Counted from the first letter of the stretch, positions 1-8,395 are shown. The stretch is 16,221 nucleotides of DNA from an uncultured Lachnospiraceae bacterium (GCA_902780985.1 CACZHN010000040.1:1-16221), one strand, 5' to 3'. Notes: a model not told the origin generated them from the sequence alone. Translations and numbers: made by a program.

Positions 1-1266
1 GGTTCCGCAGCCTTCGGTAAGTGGGCATCAAAGCATATAAAGACACGTATAGGCGCTCAGGTGGCAACTGTTATCCTGGGTATGCTCATTTTCATAGACG
101 ACTATTTCAACTGCCTTACGGTAGGTAGTGTTATGAGACCTGTTACGGATACTCATAAGGTATCTCGTGCAAAACTGGCATACATAATCGATGCTACGGC
201 AGCTCCTGTATGTATCATAGCACCTATCAGTTCCTGGGCAGCGGCTGTTTCTTCATCGGTTCCTGCCGATTCGGGAGTAAACGGCTTCCAGACATTTATC
301 GAGACAATTCCTTATAACTTCTACGCTATACTGACACTTATCATGATGTTCTTCATAATCTTCAGAAGAGTGGACTTCGGACCTATGAAGAAGCATGAGC
401 TGAACGCATATAAGGGCGACCTCTTTACTTCGGGCGGAGATGATGTAGACCGCATGATCGAAGAGCGTGTCAGCAAGAAGGGTACCGTTGCGGACCTGGT
501 AGTTCCGGTTATATTCCTTATAACCATATGTATATTCACAATGGTTTACACAGGCGGCTTCTTCAGCGGAGTTGACTTTGTAACCGCCTTCGGTGATGCA
601 GATGCTTCGGCAGCTCTGGTACTCGGAGGAATGATCACGATCATCTTTACATTTTTCTTCTATCTCATAAGAGATATCATAACCTTCGAAGACTTTATGA
701 AATGTATTCCTGAAGGATTTAAGGCCATGGTAGCGCCTATCCTCATCCTTACACTTGCATGGACTCTTTCGGGTATGACAAATCTTCTGGGAGCTAAGTT
801 CTTTGTAGCTGAAGTTGTTCAGGGCAGTGCAGCGGCACTTCAGTCCATGCTTCCCGCAGTTATCTTCCTGGTAGCTCTGGGACTCGCATTTGCCACAGGT
901 ACTTCATGGGGAACTTTCGGAATCCTAATTCCTATCGTAATGGGCGTATTCCCGAGCGGAGAGATGATGGTCATTTCCATTTCATCCTGTCTTGCAGGCG
1001 CTGTATGCGGAGACCACTGCTCACCTATATCCGATACCACCATCATGGCATCGGCAGGTGCACAGAGTAATCATATAAATCACGTATCGACACAGCTTCC
1101 TTATGCACTTACATGTGCGGCTGTATCCTGCGTAACATATATCATCGCGGGATTTACAAAGAGTGCAGTGATAAGCCTTCCTGTAGGAATCGTGCTGCTT
1201 CTCCTCGTGCTTACAGTCATCGAAAAGATGTCGGGACGCGAGCCGGGAGAGAAAGAGGCGAAGTAG
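1..1266 (+). CDS. nhaC: NhaC-type Na+/H+ antiporter, 5' end missing
   Basis: This is the C-terminal 421 residues of a polytopic membrane antiporter; the open frame runs off the left edge, so the start is outside the window. Members of this family (NhaC, Na_H_antiporter domain) exchange external protons for internal Na+ across the cytoplasmic membrane. The sequence shows many hydrophobic helices and two stretches typical of the family: FIDDYFN followed by a GSVMRPVTD segment near the start, and a GDHCSPISDTTIMASAGAQ segment followed by HVSTQLPYAL near the C-terminus. The last helix is followed by a short charged tail ending in a TAG stop. The first GTG in frame, at 61, lies within a conserved membrane region and is not the real start. 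No hairpin terminator follows; the next gene begins 84 bases downstream with its own promoter. The exact substrate (Na+, or a coupled organic acid as in some relatives) cannot be told from sequence. Confidence 0.88.
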   Translation, partial: GSAAFGKWASKHIKTRIGAQVATVILGMLIFIDDYFNCLTVGSVMRPVTDTHKVSRAKLAYIIDATAAPVCIIAPISSWAAAVSSSVPADSGVNGFQTFIETIPYNFYAILTLIMMFFIIFRRVDFGPMKKHELNAYKGDLFTSGGDDVDRMIEERVSKKGTVADLVVPVIFLITICIFTMVYTGGFFSGVDFVTAFGDADASAALVLGGMITIIFTFFFYLIRDIITFEDFMKCIPEGFKAMVAPILILTLAWTLSGMTNLLGAKFFVAEVVQGSAAALQSMLPAVIFLVALGLAFATGTSWGTFGILIPIVMGVFPSGEMMVISISSCLAGAVCGDHCSPISDTTIMASAGAQSNHINHVSTQLPYALTCAAVSCVTYIIAGFTKSAVISLPVGIVLLLLVLTVIEKMSGREPGEKEAK

Positions 1267-1276
1267 TATTTGTTTT

Positions 1277-1305
1277 TTGACACCCCCAACAAGATATGGT
1301 AAAGT
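1277..1305 (+). promoter_or_regulatory. sigma-A type promoter of the topoisomerase operon
   Basis: A perfect -35 box TTGACA (1277-1282) is followed after 17 bases by TAAAGT (1300-1305), which carries an upstream TG (1297-1298) as in extended -10 promoters. Transcription would start near 1311-1312, giving a leader of about 40 bases. The spacer and first -10 base overlap the left arm of an 11-bp inverted repeat, so a protein bound there would probably interfere with RNA polymerase. Confidence 0.6.
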
Positions 1306-1331
1306 ATTAAGGATTGCAACACCATATCTTG
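1290..1331. repeat. 11-bp perfect inverted repeat over the promoter (possible operator)
   Basis: CAAGATATGGT at 1290-1300 is the exact reverse complement of ACCATATCTTG at 1321-1331, with 20 bases between. The left arm lies in the promoter spacer and the right arm in the early transcribed region. The predicted start (about 1311) falls between the arms, so the full hairpin would not form in mRNA made from this promoter; a DNA operator is the better reading. Transcripts reading through from the antiporter gene could form the hairpin, but no T tract follows, so it is not a standard terminator. Confidence 0.55.
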
Positions 1332-1350
1332 AAATGTAAAGGGGTTTCAA

Positions 1351-3774
1351 ATGGAAAAGATACAAAGCGTAAATTATGAAGAGGAGATGGGACAGGACTA
1401 CGTGGATTATGCCATGTCGGTCATAACCGAACGTGCGCTTCCGGACGTAAAGGACGGACTAAAGCCTGTTCAGAGAAGAATCCTCTATTCATTGTCGGAA
1501 CTCACACGTTCAGACAGTCCACATAGAAAATGTGCAAGAATCGTCGGTGATACCATGGGTAAGTATCATCCACACGGAGACAGCTCTATCTATGAAGGTC
1601 TGGTCAATCTGGCCCAGAACTGGAAGCTGCCTATTCCGCTTGTAGACCCTCACGGAAACTTCGGTGACCTGTCGGGATCGGGAGCGGCTGCCATGCGTTA
1701 CACCGAGGCACGTATCTCAAAATACGCAGAAGAAGGTCTGAAGGATCTTAAGTACTGCGATTTCATACCGAATTTTGACGGAACGGAGAAGGAGCCCGTA
1801 CATATTCCTTTCCTTATTCCGAACATGCTTACCAGCGGCGCTACGGGCATTGCCGTTGGTATGGCTACAAATATACCGACTCATAATCTTCAGGAGGTTG
1901 CGGACGCCGAGATAGCGTATCTGCAGGATCCTGACATTTCAACGGAAGCTCTTCTCAGGATTGTGAAGGGACCGGACTTTGCTACGGGAGGAATCATCAA
2001 CATCGATGAGGAATCTCTCCTTCAGATATACGAAACCGGTCTGGGCAAGCTGAGAGTAAGAGGTAAGGTAGAGGTAAGAGATATCGGAAAGGGACGTAAG
2101 TCCATTTGCGTAACCGAAATACCTGTTACCATGATCAATTCCACAGAAAAATTTCTTAATACAGTTGCAGAGTTAGTCCGTAAGGGAACCCTTCCGGCTG
2201 TTGTTGATATTGCCGATAGAGGCGATAAGGAAGGCGAGTGTCTCTGCATAGACGTGAAGAAGGGTACCACGGAAGAAGAGATCCAGAAGATCATCAACAT
2301 CCTTTACAAGAAGGCAGGTCTGGAGGATACCTACAGCGTCAACATCAACTGTATCTACAATAAAAAGCCTGAGGTAATGGGACTGAGACGAGTTCTCGAG
2401 ACCTATACCGAGTATAAGTGGCAGGTTTATAAGGACAAGTATCAGGCTCTGAAGGCGGAGCAGGAAGATGTAAAGGAAGTTAAGACAGGTCTCCTGGAGG
2501 CTGTGGATGTTATCGACCTTATCATTGAGATCCTCCGCGGTTCCCAGAATACAAAGGATGCCAAGGACTGTCTGATGTACGGTAAGACCGACAATATCAA
2601 GTTCAGATATAAGGGATCGGAAATGGATGCGAAAGAGCTGCATTTCACGGAAAGACAGACGGAAGCCATCCTTGCCATGAGACTGCAGAAACTCATCGGT
2701 CTGGAAGTGGACGTACTGAGAAAGGAACTGGCTGAGGCAGAGAGACTTCTTGCCAGATACACAAGACTTCTCGAGTCCGACCGCGAGATGAAGAAGCAGA
2801 TGATCTCCGATATCGAGGAGCTTAAGAAGAAGTATGCTATTCCGAGAAGAACGGTCATCGAGAACCTGGGTGAAGTCATCGTTGCCAAGGAGAAGGCCGT
2901 AGCTACGGAAGAGACGGTTCTCCTGGACAGATTCTTCTATATCAAGTCCGCACCAAGAGCGGTATTCATGAAGAATCAGGAAACACCGTATAAGTTTGCC
3001 GTTAACTGTATGAGCGATGACAGAGTGGCTCTTTTCGACAGTGACGGAATGGTACATATAATCAAGGTTTCGGACATCCTGAAGAAGCAGACCAAGAAGG
3101 ATAAGAAGTTCAGGATAACGGACAAGGGTATACAGATATTCGAGTTCTGCGGCATGAACGCGGATGCGGATGTGGTTGCCATGATGGCCGTATCGGAACT
3201 GAATCCTGCCGGCACAATGGCTGAGGAAAGTGACGGCAAGGCACCTGCGGCACCGGTGGAAGCAGTACCGGAAGTTATGATGGACTTTGATGATATGGTG
3301 GACGGAAGCCTGTCCGGCGGAAGCTTGGAAGAGCTTGAAGCAGGCGGAGACTTCAGTGCACCTGTAGAATACGATGCGGAGACGGATTACACCGATACCG
3401 ACGTAGGAGGAATGAACATCGGAAGAAATCTCATCTTCGTAACAGAAGAAGGTAAGGCCAAGAGAGTAAATGCGGCCCTCTTCGACACGGCAAGAAAGAC
3501 CGCTGCGGCTATCAAGTCAAAGCCTGTATTTGTAGGCTTCGAAGATGACTATGTAGTAGCGGAAACAGCCGACGGATACTCCATAAAGGTTAAATCCAGC
3601 GAGCTTCCTGTTCAGGGTAAGGGAGCAGGAGGAGTTACTCTTATATCTCTCAGAAAGGGTGATAAGGTTGTCAGCGCCATGAGCGGAAGCAATTCTGACA
3701 GCTTCAAGGATATCAGCCTGTCTGATATGAAGGCGGTAAAACGCGGAGGAAAGGGAAATAAGAAGGGGAAATAA
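1351..3774 (+). CDS. parC: type IIA DNA topoisomerase subunit A, ParC-like
   Basis: This is the DNA-cleaving subunit of an ATP-dependent type II topoisomerase that relaxes or decatenates DNA with the B subunit encoded just downstream. The N-terminal winged-helix and tower region is well conserved: DYAMSVITERALPDVKDGLKPVQRR, then GDTMGKYHPHGDSS, with the catalytic tyrosine Y117 in AAMRYTEARIS. Quinolone-contact positions are S78 and E82, the sensitive-type pair. A coiled-coil segment lies around residues 440-495. The C-terminal pinwheel domain lacks a GyrA box at the usual place in its first blade, which favours topoisomerase IV over gyrase, but a KRGGKG motif sits at the extreme C-terminus (797-802). 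An acidic insert of about 70 residues (about 618-688) splits the pinwheel. At 807 residues it is near the usual family length. The ATG at 1351 follows AAAGGGG at 1338-1344. Gyrase identity is not excluded because no second gyrA is visible here for comparison. Confidence 0.88.
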   Translation: MEKIQSVNYEEEMGQDYVDYAMSVITERALPDVKDGLKPVQRRILYSLSELTRSDSPHRKCARIVGDTMGKYHPHGDSSIYEGLVNLAQNWKLPIPLVDPHGNFGDLSGSGAAAMRYTEARISKYAEEGLKDLKYCDFIPNFDGTEKEPVHIPFLIPNMLTSGATGIAVGMATNIPTHNLQEVADAEIAYLQDPDISTEALLRIVKGPDFATGGIINIDEESLLQIYETGLGKLRVRGKVEVRDIGKGRKSICVTEIPVTMINSTEKFLNTVAELVRKGTLPAVVDIADRGDKEGECLCIDVKKGTTEEEIQKIINILYKKAGLEDTYSVNINCIYNKKPEVMGLRRVLETYTEYKWQVYKDKYQALKAEQEDVKEVKTGLLEAVDVIDLIIEILRGSQNTKDAKDCLMYGKTDNIKFRYKGSEMDAKELHFTERQTEAILAMRLQKLIGLEVDVLRKELAEAERLLARYTRLLESDREMKKQMISDIEELKKKYAIPRRTVIENLGEVIVAKEKAVATEETVLLDRFFYIKSAPRAVFMKNQETPYKFAVNCMSDDRVALFDSDGMVHIIKVSDILKKQTKKDKKFRITDKGIQIFEFCGMNADADVVAMMAVSELNPAGTMAEESDGKAPAAPVEAVPEVMMDFDDMVDGSLSGGSLEELEAGGDFSAPVEYDAETDYTDTDVGGMNIGRNLIFVTEEGKAKRVNAALFDTARKTAAAIKSKPVFVGFEDDYVVAETADGYSIKVKSSELPVQGKGAGGVTLISLRKGDKVVSAMSGSNSDSFKDISLSDMKAVKRGGKGNKKGK

Positions 3775-3777
3775 CAG

Positions 3778-5691
3778 ATGGCAGCAAAACAGGATTATAA
3801 TTCAGAAGCGATAAAGGTCCTTAAGGGCCTTGAGCCGGTCAGACTGAGACCGGGTATGTATATCGGAAGCACGGGACGTACAGGTCTTAATCACCTTGTA
3901 CAGGAGCTTATAGATAACGCAGTTGATGAGCACCTGGCGGGCTTCTGCAAGAATATAAAGGTCATTCTCAACGAGGACGGTTCAGCCACCGTTGAGGACG
4001 ACGGAAGAGGAATCCCGGTGGATATGCATCCTACCGAGAAGAAGAGTGCGGAACGAGTTGTATTTACGGTACTTCACTCAGGCGGTAAGTTCAACGATTC
4101 CATATATAAGATAAGCGGTGGTCTCCACGGTGTAGGTTCCGCCGTAGTAAATGCACTTTCAAAGAAGCTCATAGTAGATGTATACAGAGACGGAAATGTA
4201 TATCATGATACATACGAATACGGAAAGCCGACCACAAAACTTCTGGACGGACTTCTTCCGTGCGAGCCTATAAGAGGAAAGAGAACCGGAACCAGCGTAA
4301 CGCTCTATCCGGATGATACTATCTTCGAGACCGTAAGATTCAAGTCGGCTGCCATAAGACAGAGACTTAAGGAGACATCTTATCTCAATCCGCAGCTTTC
4401 GATCACTTACGAAAACAGACGTGACGGATATCCGCCTGAAACATTCCATCAGCCGGGAGGACTGGTAAGCTTCGTAGAAGATATATCTCAGGATCTTACC
4501 AAGACCTCGCCTGTGGTTTCCATTTCCGGCGAGAAGAACGGCATTGCGGCGGACATAGTATTCGTAGCTACCGAAGACGGAGACGAGAATGTTATCGGAT
4601 TCACCAATAACATCACCAATCCGGAAGGCGGTACTCACGTAACCGGATTTAAGTCCGCATTTGCAAAGATCATAAACAATTATGCGAGAAATGAACTCGG
4701 AGTCCTGAAGGATAAGGATCCGAACCTTTCGGGTGCCGACATCAGACAGGGTATGCAGACCATCATTTCCGTAAAGCATCCGGACCCTCAGTTCGAAGGT
4801 CAGACCAAGACCAGATTGTCCAATACGGATGTGACAAATGCGGTGGACGCCATCATGAGAGAGCAGCTCACCGTATACTTCGACAGAAACTACGATGTCT
4901 TAAGAGACATAGTCGATAAGGCTGTAGAGACCGCAAAGGAAAAGGCAAAGTCCAAGGCAAAGGTCAACCTCAGCAAGTTCTCCTTCGAGGGCAACGGAAA
5001 GCTGGTACGTCAGGAAAGCAACGAGTCCGAGAAGTGCGAGATCTTCATAGTCGAGGGTGATTCCGCCGGCGGCTCAGCAAAGACAGCCCGCAACAGAAAG
5101 TATCAGGCCATACTTCCTCTCAGAGGTAAGATCCTCAACGTAGAGAAGGTGCCTGTAACAAAGGTTCTGGAGAATGCCGAGATCAAGGCCATGATCAACG
5201 CCTTCGGATGCGGATTCTCACAGGGCTTCGGAAATGACTTCGATATATCAAAGCTTAACTACAATAAGATCATAATCATGACGGATGCCGACGTGGACGG
5301 AGCTCATATCGCAACACTGCTCCTTACATTTTTCTACAGGTTCTATCCGGATCTTATAAACGAAGGACATATATACATCGCCATCCCTCCTCTTTACAGA
5401 GTAGGAGAGGGCAAGAACATGAAGTATCTGTATTCGGATGATGAGCTGAACAAGTACAGAGCGGCTCATAAGGGCAAGTTCACGATACAGAGATACAAGG
5501 GTCTCGGAGAGATGGATGCAAGCCAGCTTTTTGAGACTACAATGGACCCGGAAAGCCGTGTTCTGAAGCAGGTTTCTATCTCCAGTGTGGCGGAAGCAAG
5601 CTCTATTACAAAGACTCTTATGGGTACCGAAGTAGCCCCTAGACGTGCCTATATTGAGGAAAACAGCAGAGATGCGAACATAGATATGTAA
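3778..5691 (+). CDS. parE: type IIA DNA topoisomerase subunit B, ParE-like ATPase
   Basis: This ATPase subunit pairs with the A subunit, from which it is separated by only 3 bases; AGAAGGGG at 3761-3768 inside the end of the upstream gene serves as its ribosome site, so the two are co-transcribed. The GHKL ATPase domain shows ELIDNAVDEH (general base E43, Mg-binding N47), DDGRGIP (D75) and a GGLHGVGSAVVNAL lid. A transducer domain follows, with QTKTRLSN near its end. The TOPRIM domain carries EGDSAGGSA (E426), PLRGKILNVEK and TDADVDGAHI (D503, D505 and D507), the metal-binding residues for cleavage. The end, including IQRYKGLGEMD and a final ANIDM, is standard. The length of 637 residues fits the short GyrB/ParE class without the extra insert of some proteobacterial GyrB. 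The A-then-B order is the reverse of the more common parE-parC order. Gyrase B versus ParE cannot be separated with certainty by eye. Confidence 0.88.
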   Translation: MAAKQDYNSEAIKVLKGLEPVRLRPGMYIGSTGRTGLNHLVQELIDNAVDEHLAGFCKNIKVILNEDGSATVEDDGRGIPVDMHPTEKKSAERVVFTVLHSGGKFNDSIYKISGGLHGVGSAVVNALSKKLIVDVYRDGNVYHDTYEYGKPTTKLLDGLLPCEPIRGKRTGTSVTLYPDDTIFETVRFKSAAIRQRLKETSYLNPQLSITYENRRDGYPPETFHQPGGLVSFVEDISQDLTKTSPVVSISGEKNGIAADIVFVATEDGDENVIGFTNNITNPEGGTHVTGFKSAFAKIINNYARNELGVLKDKDPNLSGADIRQGMQTIISVKHPDPQFEGQTKTRLSNTDVTNAVDAIMREQLTVYFDRNYDVLRDIVDKAVETAKEKAKSKAKVNLSKFSFEGNGKLVRQESNESEKCEIFIVEGDSAGGSAKTARNRKYQAILPLRGKILNVEKVPVTKVLENAEIKAMINAFGCGFSQGFGNDFDISKLNYNKIIIMTDADVDGAHIATLLLTFFYRFYPDLINEGHIYIAIPPLYRVGEGKNMKYLYSDDELNKYRAAHKGKFTIQRYKGLGEMDASQLFETTMDPESRVLKQVSISSVAEASSITKTLMGTEVAPRRAYIEENSRDANIDM

Positions 5692-5771
5692 AAATGTTGC
5701 AAAAAACACTAAAATTATGGCAGATTTGTTACATTTTTATAAAAAAAATAAGCTATTTTGTAAGAAATAGA

Positions 5772-5800
5772 TTGAAATAACGCCCGATAACAAGTATAAT
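5772..5800 (+). promoter_or_regulatory. strong sigma-A promoter of the HU gene
   Basis: TTGAAA (5772-5777) and a perfect TATAAT (5795-5800) are separated by 17 bases. An A/T-rich stretch at about 5735-5770 could act as an UP element. Transcription would start near 5807, leaving a leader of about 48 bases before the HU start codon. This makes HU an independent transcription unit, although no hairpin terminator is visible after the topoisomerase operon, so some readthrough is possible. Confidence 0.8.
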
Positions 5801-5854
5801 CATTGTAGTCGCAAAGAACGACATAATATCATATGTATTGAGAGGTAAAACACT

Positions 5855-6157
5855 ATGAACAAGACAGAACTTGTAACAGCTATTGCTGCAGAGACAGGTC
5901 TTTCAAAGAAGGATGCTGAGGCAGCAGTAAAGTCATTCGTTAATGTTGTATCTACAGAGCTTCAGAACAAGGGTAAGGTACAGCTTATCGGTTTCGGTAC
6001 TTTCGAAGTTGGTGAGAGAAAGGCTAGAACAGCTCGTAACCCACAGACCGGTGAGGCTATCAAGATCAAGGCAGCAGCAGTTCCTAAGTTCAAGGCTGGT
6101 GCAGCTCTCAAGGAGCTTGTTAATACAAAGCCTAAGAAGTCAGCAAAGAAGAAGTAA
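5855..6157 (+). CDS. hup: HU family DNA-binding protein
   Basis: This is a small histone-like protein of the HU/IHF (DNABII) family that binds and bends DNA as a dimer in the nucleoid. At 100 residues it has the usual two N-terminal helices (MNKTELVTAIAAETGLSKKD), the conserved GFGTFEVGERKAR segment, and the arm motif RNPQTGEAIKI with the intercalating proline at P63. The core would end near residue 90; a short Lys-rich tail (KPKKSAKKK) extends beyond it. The start follows AGAGG at 5841-5845 with a 9-base gap. Its codon choice differs slightly from its neighbours, with more GCT/GCA and GTT, as expected for a highly expressed gene. It has its own promoter upstream and a strong terminator downstream, so it is probably a monocistronic, abundantly transcribed gene. 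Confidence 0.96.
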   Translation: MNKTELVTAIAAETGLSKKDAEAAVKSFVNVVSTELQNKGKVQLIGFGTFEVGERKARTARNPQTGEAIKIKAAAVPKFKAGAALKELVNTKPKKSAKKK

Positions 6158-6191
6158 TTCAGTAAAGCTGATTGTTACAAGTAATTAAGAG

Positions 6192-6226
6192 GGGCAGAGG
6201 TCAAAACCTCTGCCCGTTTCTTTTTT
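6192..6226 (+). terminator. intrinsic terminator after the HU gene
   Basis: A perfect 10-bp stem (GGGCAGAGGT at 6192-6201 pairing with ACCTCTGCCC at 6206-6215) closes a 4-base CAAA loop and is followed by a T-rich run (6217-6226). It is a textbook Rho-independent terminator 35 bases after the HU stop codon. Confidence 0.93.
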
Positions 6227-6260
6227 AAGACAAAAAATATTTACAGAGGTTTTAACATCA

Positions 6261-8393
6261 ATGGACATTATTAAGAAGATCGCAGGTGAACTTGAAGTAA
6301 AGGAGGGACAGGTTAAAGCGGCAGTTGAACTCCTGGATGACGGTTGTACGGTGCCTTTCATCGCACGTTATCGTAAGGAGAAGACAGGAGCTCTGAACGA
6401 CGAACAGCTCAGAACTCTTTATGACAGACTCACATTTCTCAGAAATCTCGAAGAGAGAAAGGCTACTGTTATATCCACTATCGAAGAGCAGGGTAAGATG
6501 ACTCCGGAGCTTATGAAAGCTATCGAAGAGGCAGAGACCATGGTAGCTCTCGAAGATATTTACAGACCATACAAGCCAAAGAGAAGAACAAGAGCAACTA
6601 TCGCGAAAGAGGCAGGACTTGAGCCTCTTGCAAATCTCATATATATGCAGCTGAACAAGAAGCCTATCGCTGTTGAGGCTGAGGCTTACATTTCCGAGGA
6701 GAAGGGAATCGAAACAGTTGAAGCGGCTCTTCAGGGAGCTTCGGATATAATCGCCGAGAACATTTCCGACGATGCGGATTACAGAACATGGATAAGAGAC
6801 ATAACCGTTAAGAAGGGTATCCTCGTATCCACAGCAAAGGATCCGGAAGAGAAGTCCGTATATGAGAACTACTATGACTTCCATGAACCTGTATCAAAGA
6901 TGTCCGGTTATAAGACATTGGCGGTGAACAGAGGCGAGAAGGAGAAGATCCTTACGGTGACTATAGAAGCACCGGAAGAGGATATACTCAAGTATCTTGA
7001 GAAGAAGGTTGTTGGCAAGGACGACTGCGATACGGCAGAGCTTCTCAAGGCAGCGGCAGCCGATGCATATGAAAGACTTATCGCTCCATCCATCGAAAGA
7101 GAGATAAGAAATGCACTTACAGAGGATGCGGAAGACGGAGCTATCAAGGTATTCGGTAAGAACCTGTCACAGCTTCTCATGCAGCCTCCTATCAGCGGAC
7201 GTACAGTACTCGGCTGGGATCCGGCTTTCAGAACAGGATGTAAGCTTGCTGTTGTGGATGAGACGGGAAAGGTTCTTGATACCACAGTCGTATATCCTAC
7301 AGCACCTACAACTCCGGAAAAGATCCGTGCAGCCAAGGAAACGGTTAAGCGTCTTATAAAGAAACACAACATATCTCTTATATCCGTAGGTAACGGAACA
7401 GCTTCCCGCGAGTCCGAGCAGATCATCGTGGAGATGCTTAAGGAGATACCTGAAAAGGTTGAGTATGTGATAACCAACGAAGCAGGTGCTTCGGTTTATT
7501 CCGCAAGTGCCCTTGCAACAGAAGAGTTCCCTGAATTCGATGTAGGACAGAGATCCGCAACATCCATCGCAAGACGTGTTCAGGATCCTCTTGCAGAGCT
7601 GGTTAAGATAGATCCGAAGTCCATCGGTGTAGGACAGTATCAGCATGATATGAATCAGAAGAAGCTTGGCGAGTCCCTGTCAAATGTAGTCGAGGACTGC
7701 GTAAACAGCGTTGGTGTGGATCTTAATACAGCATCCGTATCTCTTCTTACATACATTTCCGGTATCAATAAGAATGTGGCTAAGAACATAGTCGCATACA
7801 GAGAAGAGAACGGAAGATTCGATAACAGAAAGGAACTTCTCAAGGTTCCGAAGCTGGGAGCAAAGGCTTACGAGCAGTGTGCCGGATTCCTGAGAATCCA
7901 CGGCGGAAGCAATCCTCTGGATGATACAGCCGTACATCCGGAAAGCTACGAAGCAGCAGGCAAGCTCCTTAAGTCCGTGGGAGATGATACCGCAGCTCTC
8001 GGAAAGCTTGATAAGAACGAGAGAAAGAAGCTGTCGGGCGAACTGGGAATCGGTGATATAACTCTTGATGATATGATAAAGGAACTTATGAAGCCGAGCC
8101 GAGATCCTCGTCTCGACATGCCGAAGCCTATACTCAGAAGCGACGTTCTCGATATCAAAGACCTTGAGGTGGGAATGGTACTTAAGGGAACGGTCAGAAA
8201 TGTAATCGACTTCGGTGCCTTCGTGGATATCGGTGTACATCAGGACGGACTGGTTCATATATCTCAGCTGACAGATAAGAAATTCGTAAAGCATCCTTTG
8301 GACGTGGTAAGCGTCGGAGATGTGGTTGATGTTAAGATCATTAATATTGATACACAGAAGAACAGAATAGGATTATCCATGAAAGGGATTTAA
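6261..8393 (+). CDS. tex: Tex family RNA-binding transcription accessory protein
   Basis: Tex is a conserved cytoplasmic nucleic-acid-binding protein linked to transcription and RNA turnover; its exact role in Firmicutes is unsettled. The 710 residues show the full family layout: an N-terminal helical region with VPFIARYRKEKTG (about 31-43) and LEDIYRPYKPKRRT, a YqgF/RNase H-like fold beginning at GWDPAFRTG (318-326), helix-hairpin-helix repeats at about 485-560 with LLTYISGINKNVAKNIV, and a C-terminal S1 RNA-binding domain (about 637-710) with GTVRNVIDFGAFVDIG and DGLVHISQL. Length is slightly under the usual 720-780. The ATG at 6261 follows AGAGG (6245-6249) with a rather long 11-base gap. 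The stop is 2 bases before the J/TPR start codon, so tex heads that operon. No clear promoter fits between the HU terminator and this gene. Confidence 0.95.
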   Translation: MDIIKKIAGELEVKEGQVKAAVELLDDGCTVPFIARYRKEKTGALNDEQLRTLYDRLTFLRNLEERKATVISTIEEQGKMTPELMKAIEEAETMVALEDIYRPYKPKRRTRATIAKEAGLEPLANLIYMQLNKKPIAVEAEAYISEEKGIETVEAALQGASDIIAENISDDADYRTWIRDITVKKGILVSTAKDPEEKSVYENYYDFHEPVSKMSGYKTLAVNRGEKEKILTVTIEAPEEDILKYLEKKVVGKDDCDTAELLKAAAADAYERLIAPSIEREIRNALTEDAEDGAIKVFGKNLSQLLMQPPISGRTVLGWDPAFRTGCKLAVVDETGKVLDTTVVYPTAPTTPEKIRAAKETVKRLIKKHNISLISVGNGTASRESEQIIVEMLKEIPEKVEYVITNEAGASVYSASALATEEFPEFDVGQRSATSIARRVQDPLAELVKIDPKSIGVGQYQHDMNQKKLGESLSNVVEDCVNSVGVDLNTASVSLLTYISGINKNVAKNIVAYREENGRFDNRKELLKVPKLGAKAYEQCAGFLRIHGGSNPLDDTAVHPESYEAAGKLLKSVGDDTAALGKLDKNERKKLSGELGIGDITLDDMIKELMKPSRDPRLDMPKPILRSDVLDIKDLEVGMVLKGTVRNVIDFGAFVDIGVHQDGLVHISQLTDKKFVKHPLDVVSVGDVVDVKIINIDTQKNRIGLSMKGI

Positions 8394-8395
8394 AT

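Noticed and set aside
2173..3057. Minus-strand open frame of 294 codons within the topoisomerase A gene
   Set aside because: It is antisense to conserved coding sequence and shows no protein-like motifs.
1351..3774. Naming the A subunit GyrA
   Set aside because: No GyrA box in the first pinwheel blade. The terminal KRGGKG leaves some doubt, so ParC-like is used with reservation.
5753..5770. Small hairpin CTATTT/AAATAG after the B subunit as a terminator
   Set aside because: The stem is only 6 A/T-rich pairs and no T run follows; it overlaps the region just before the HU promoter.
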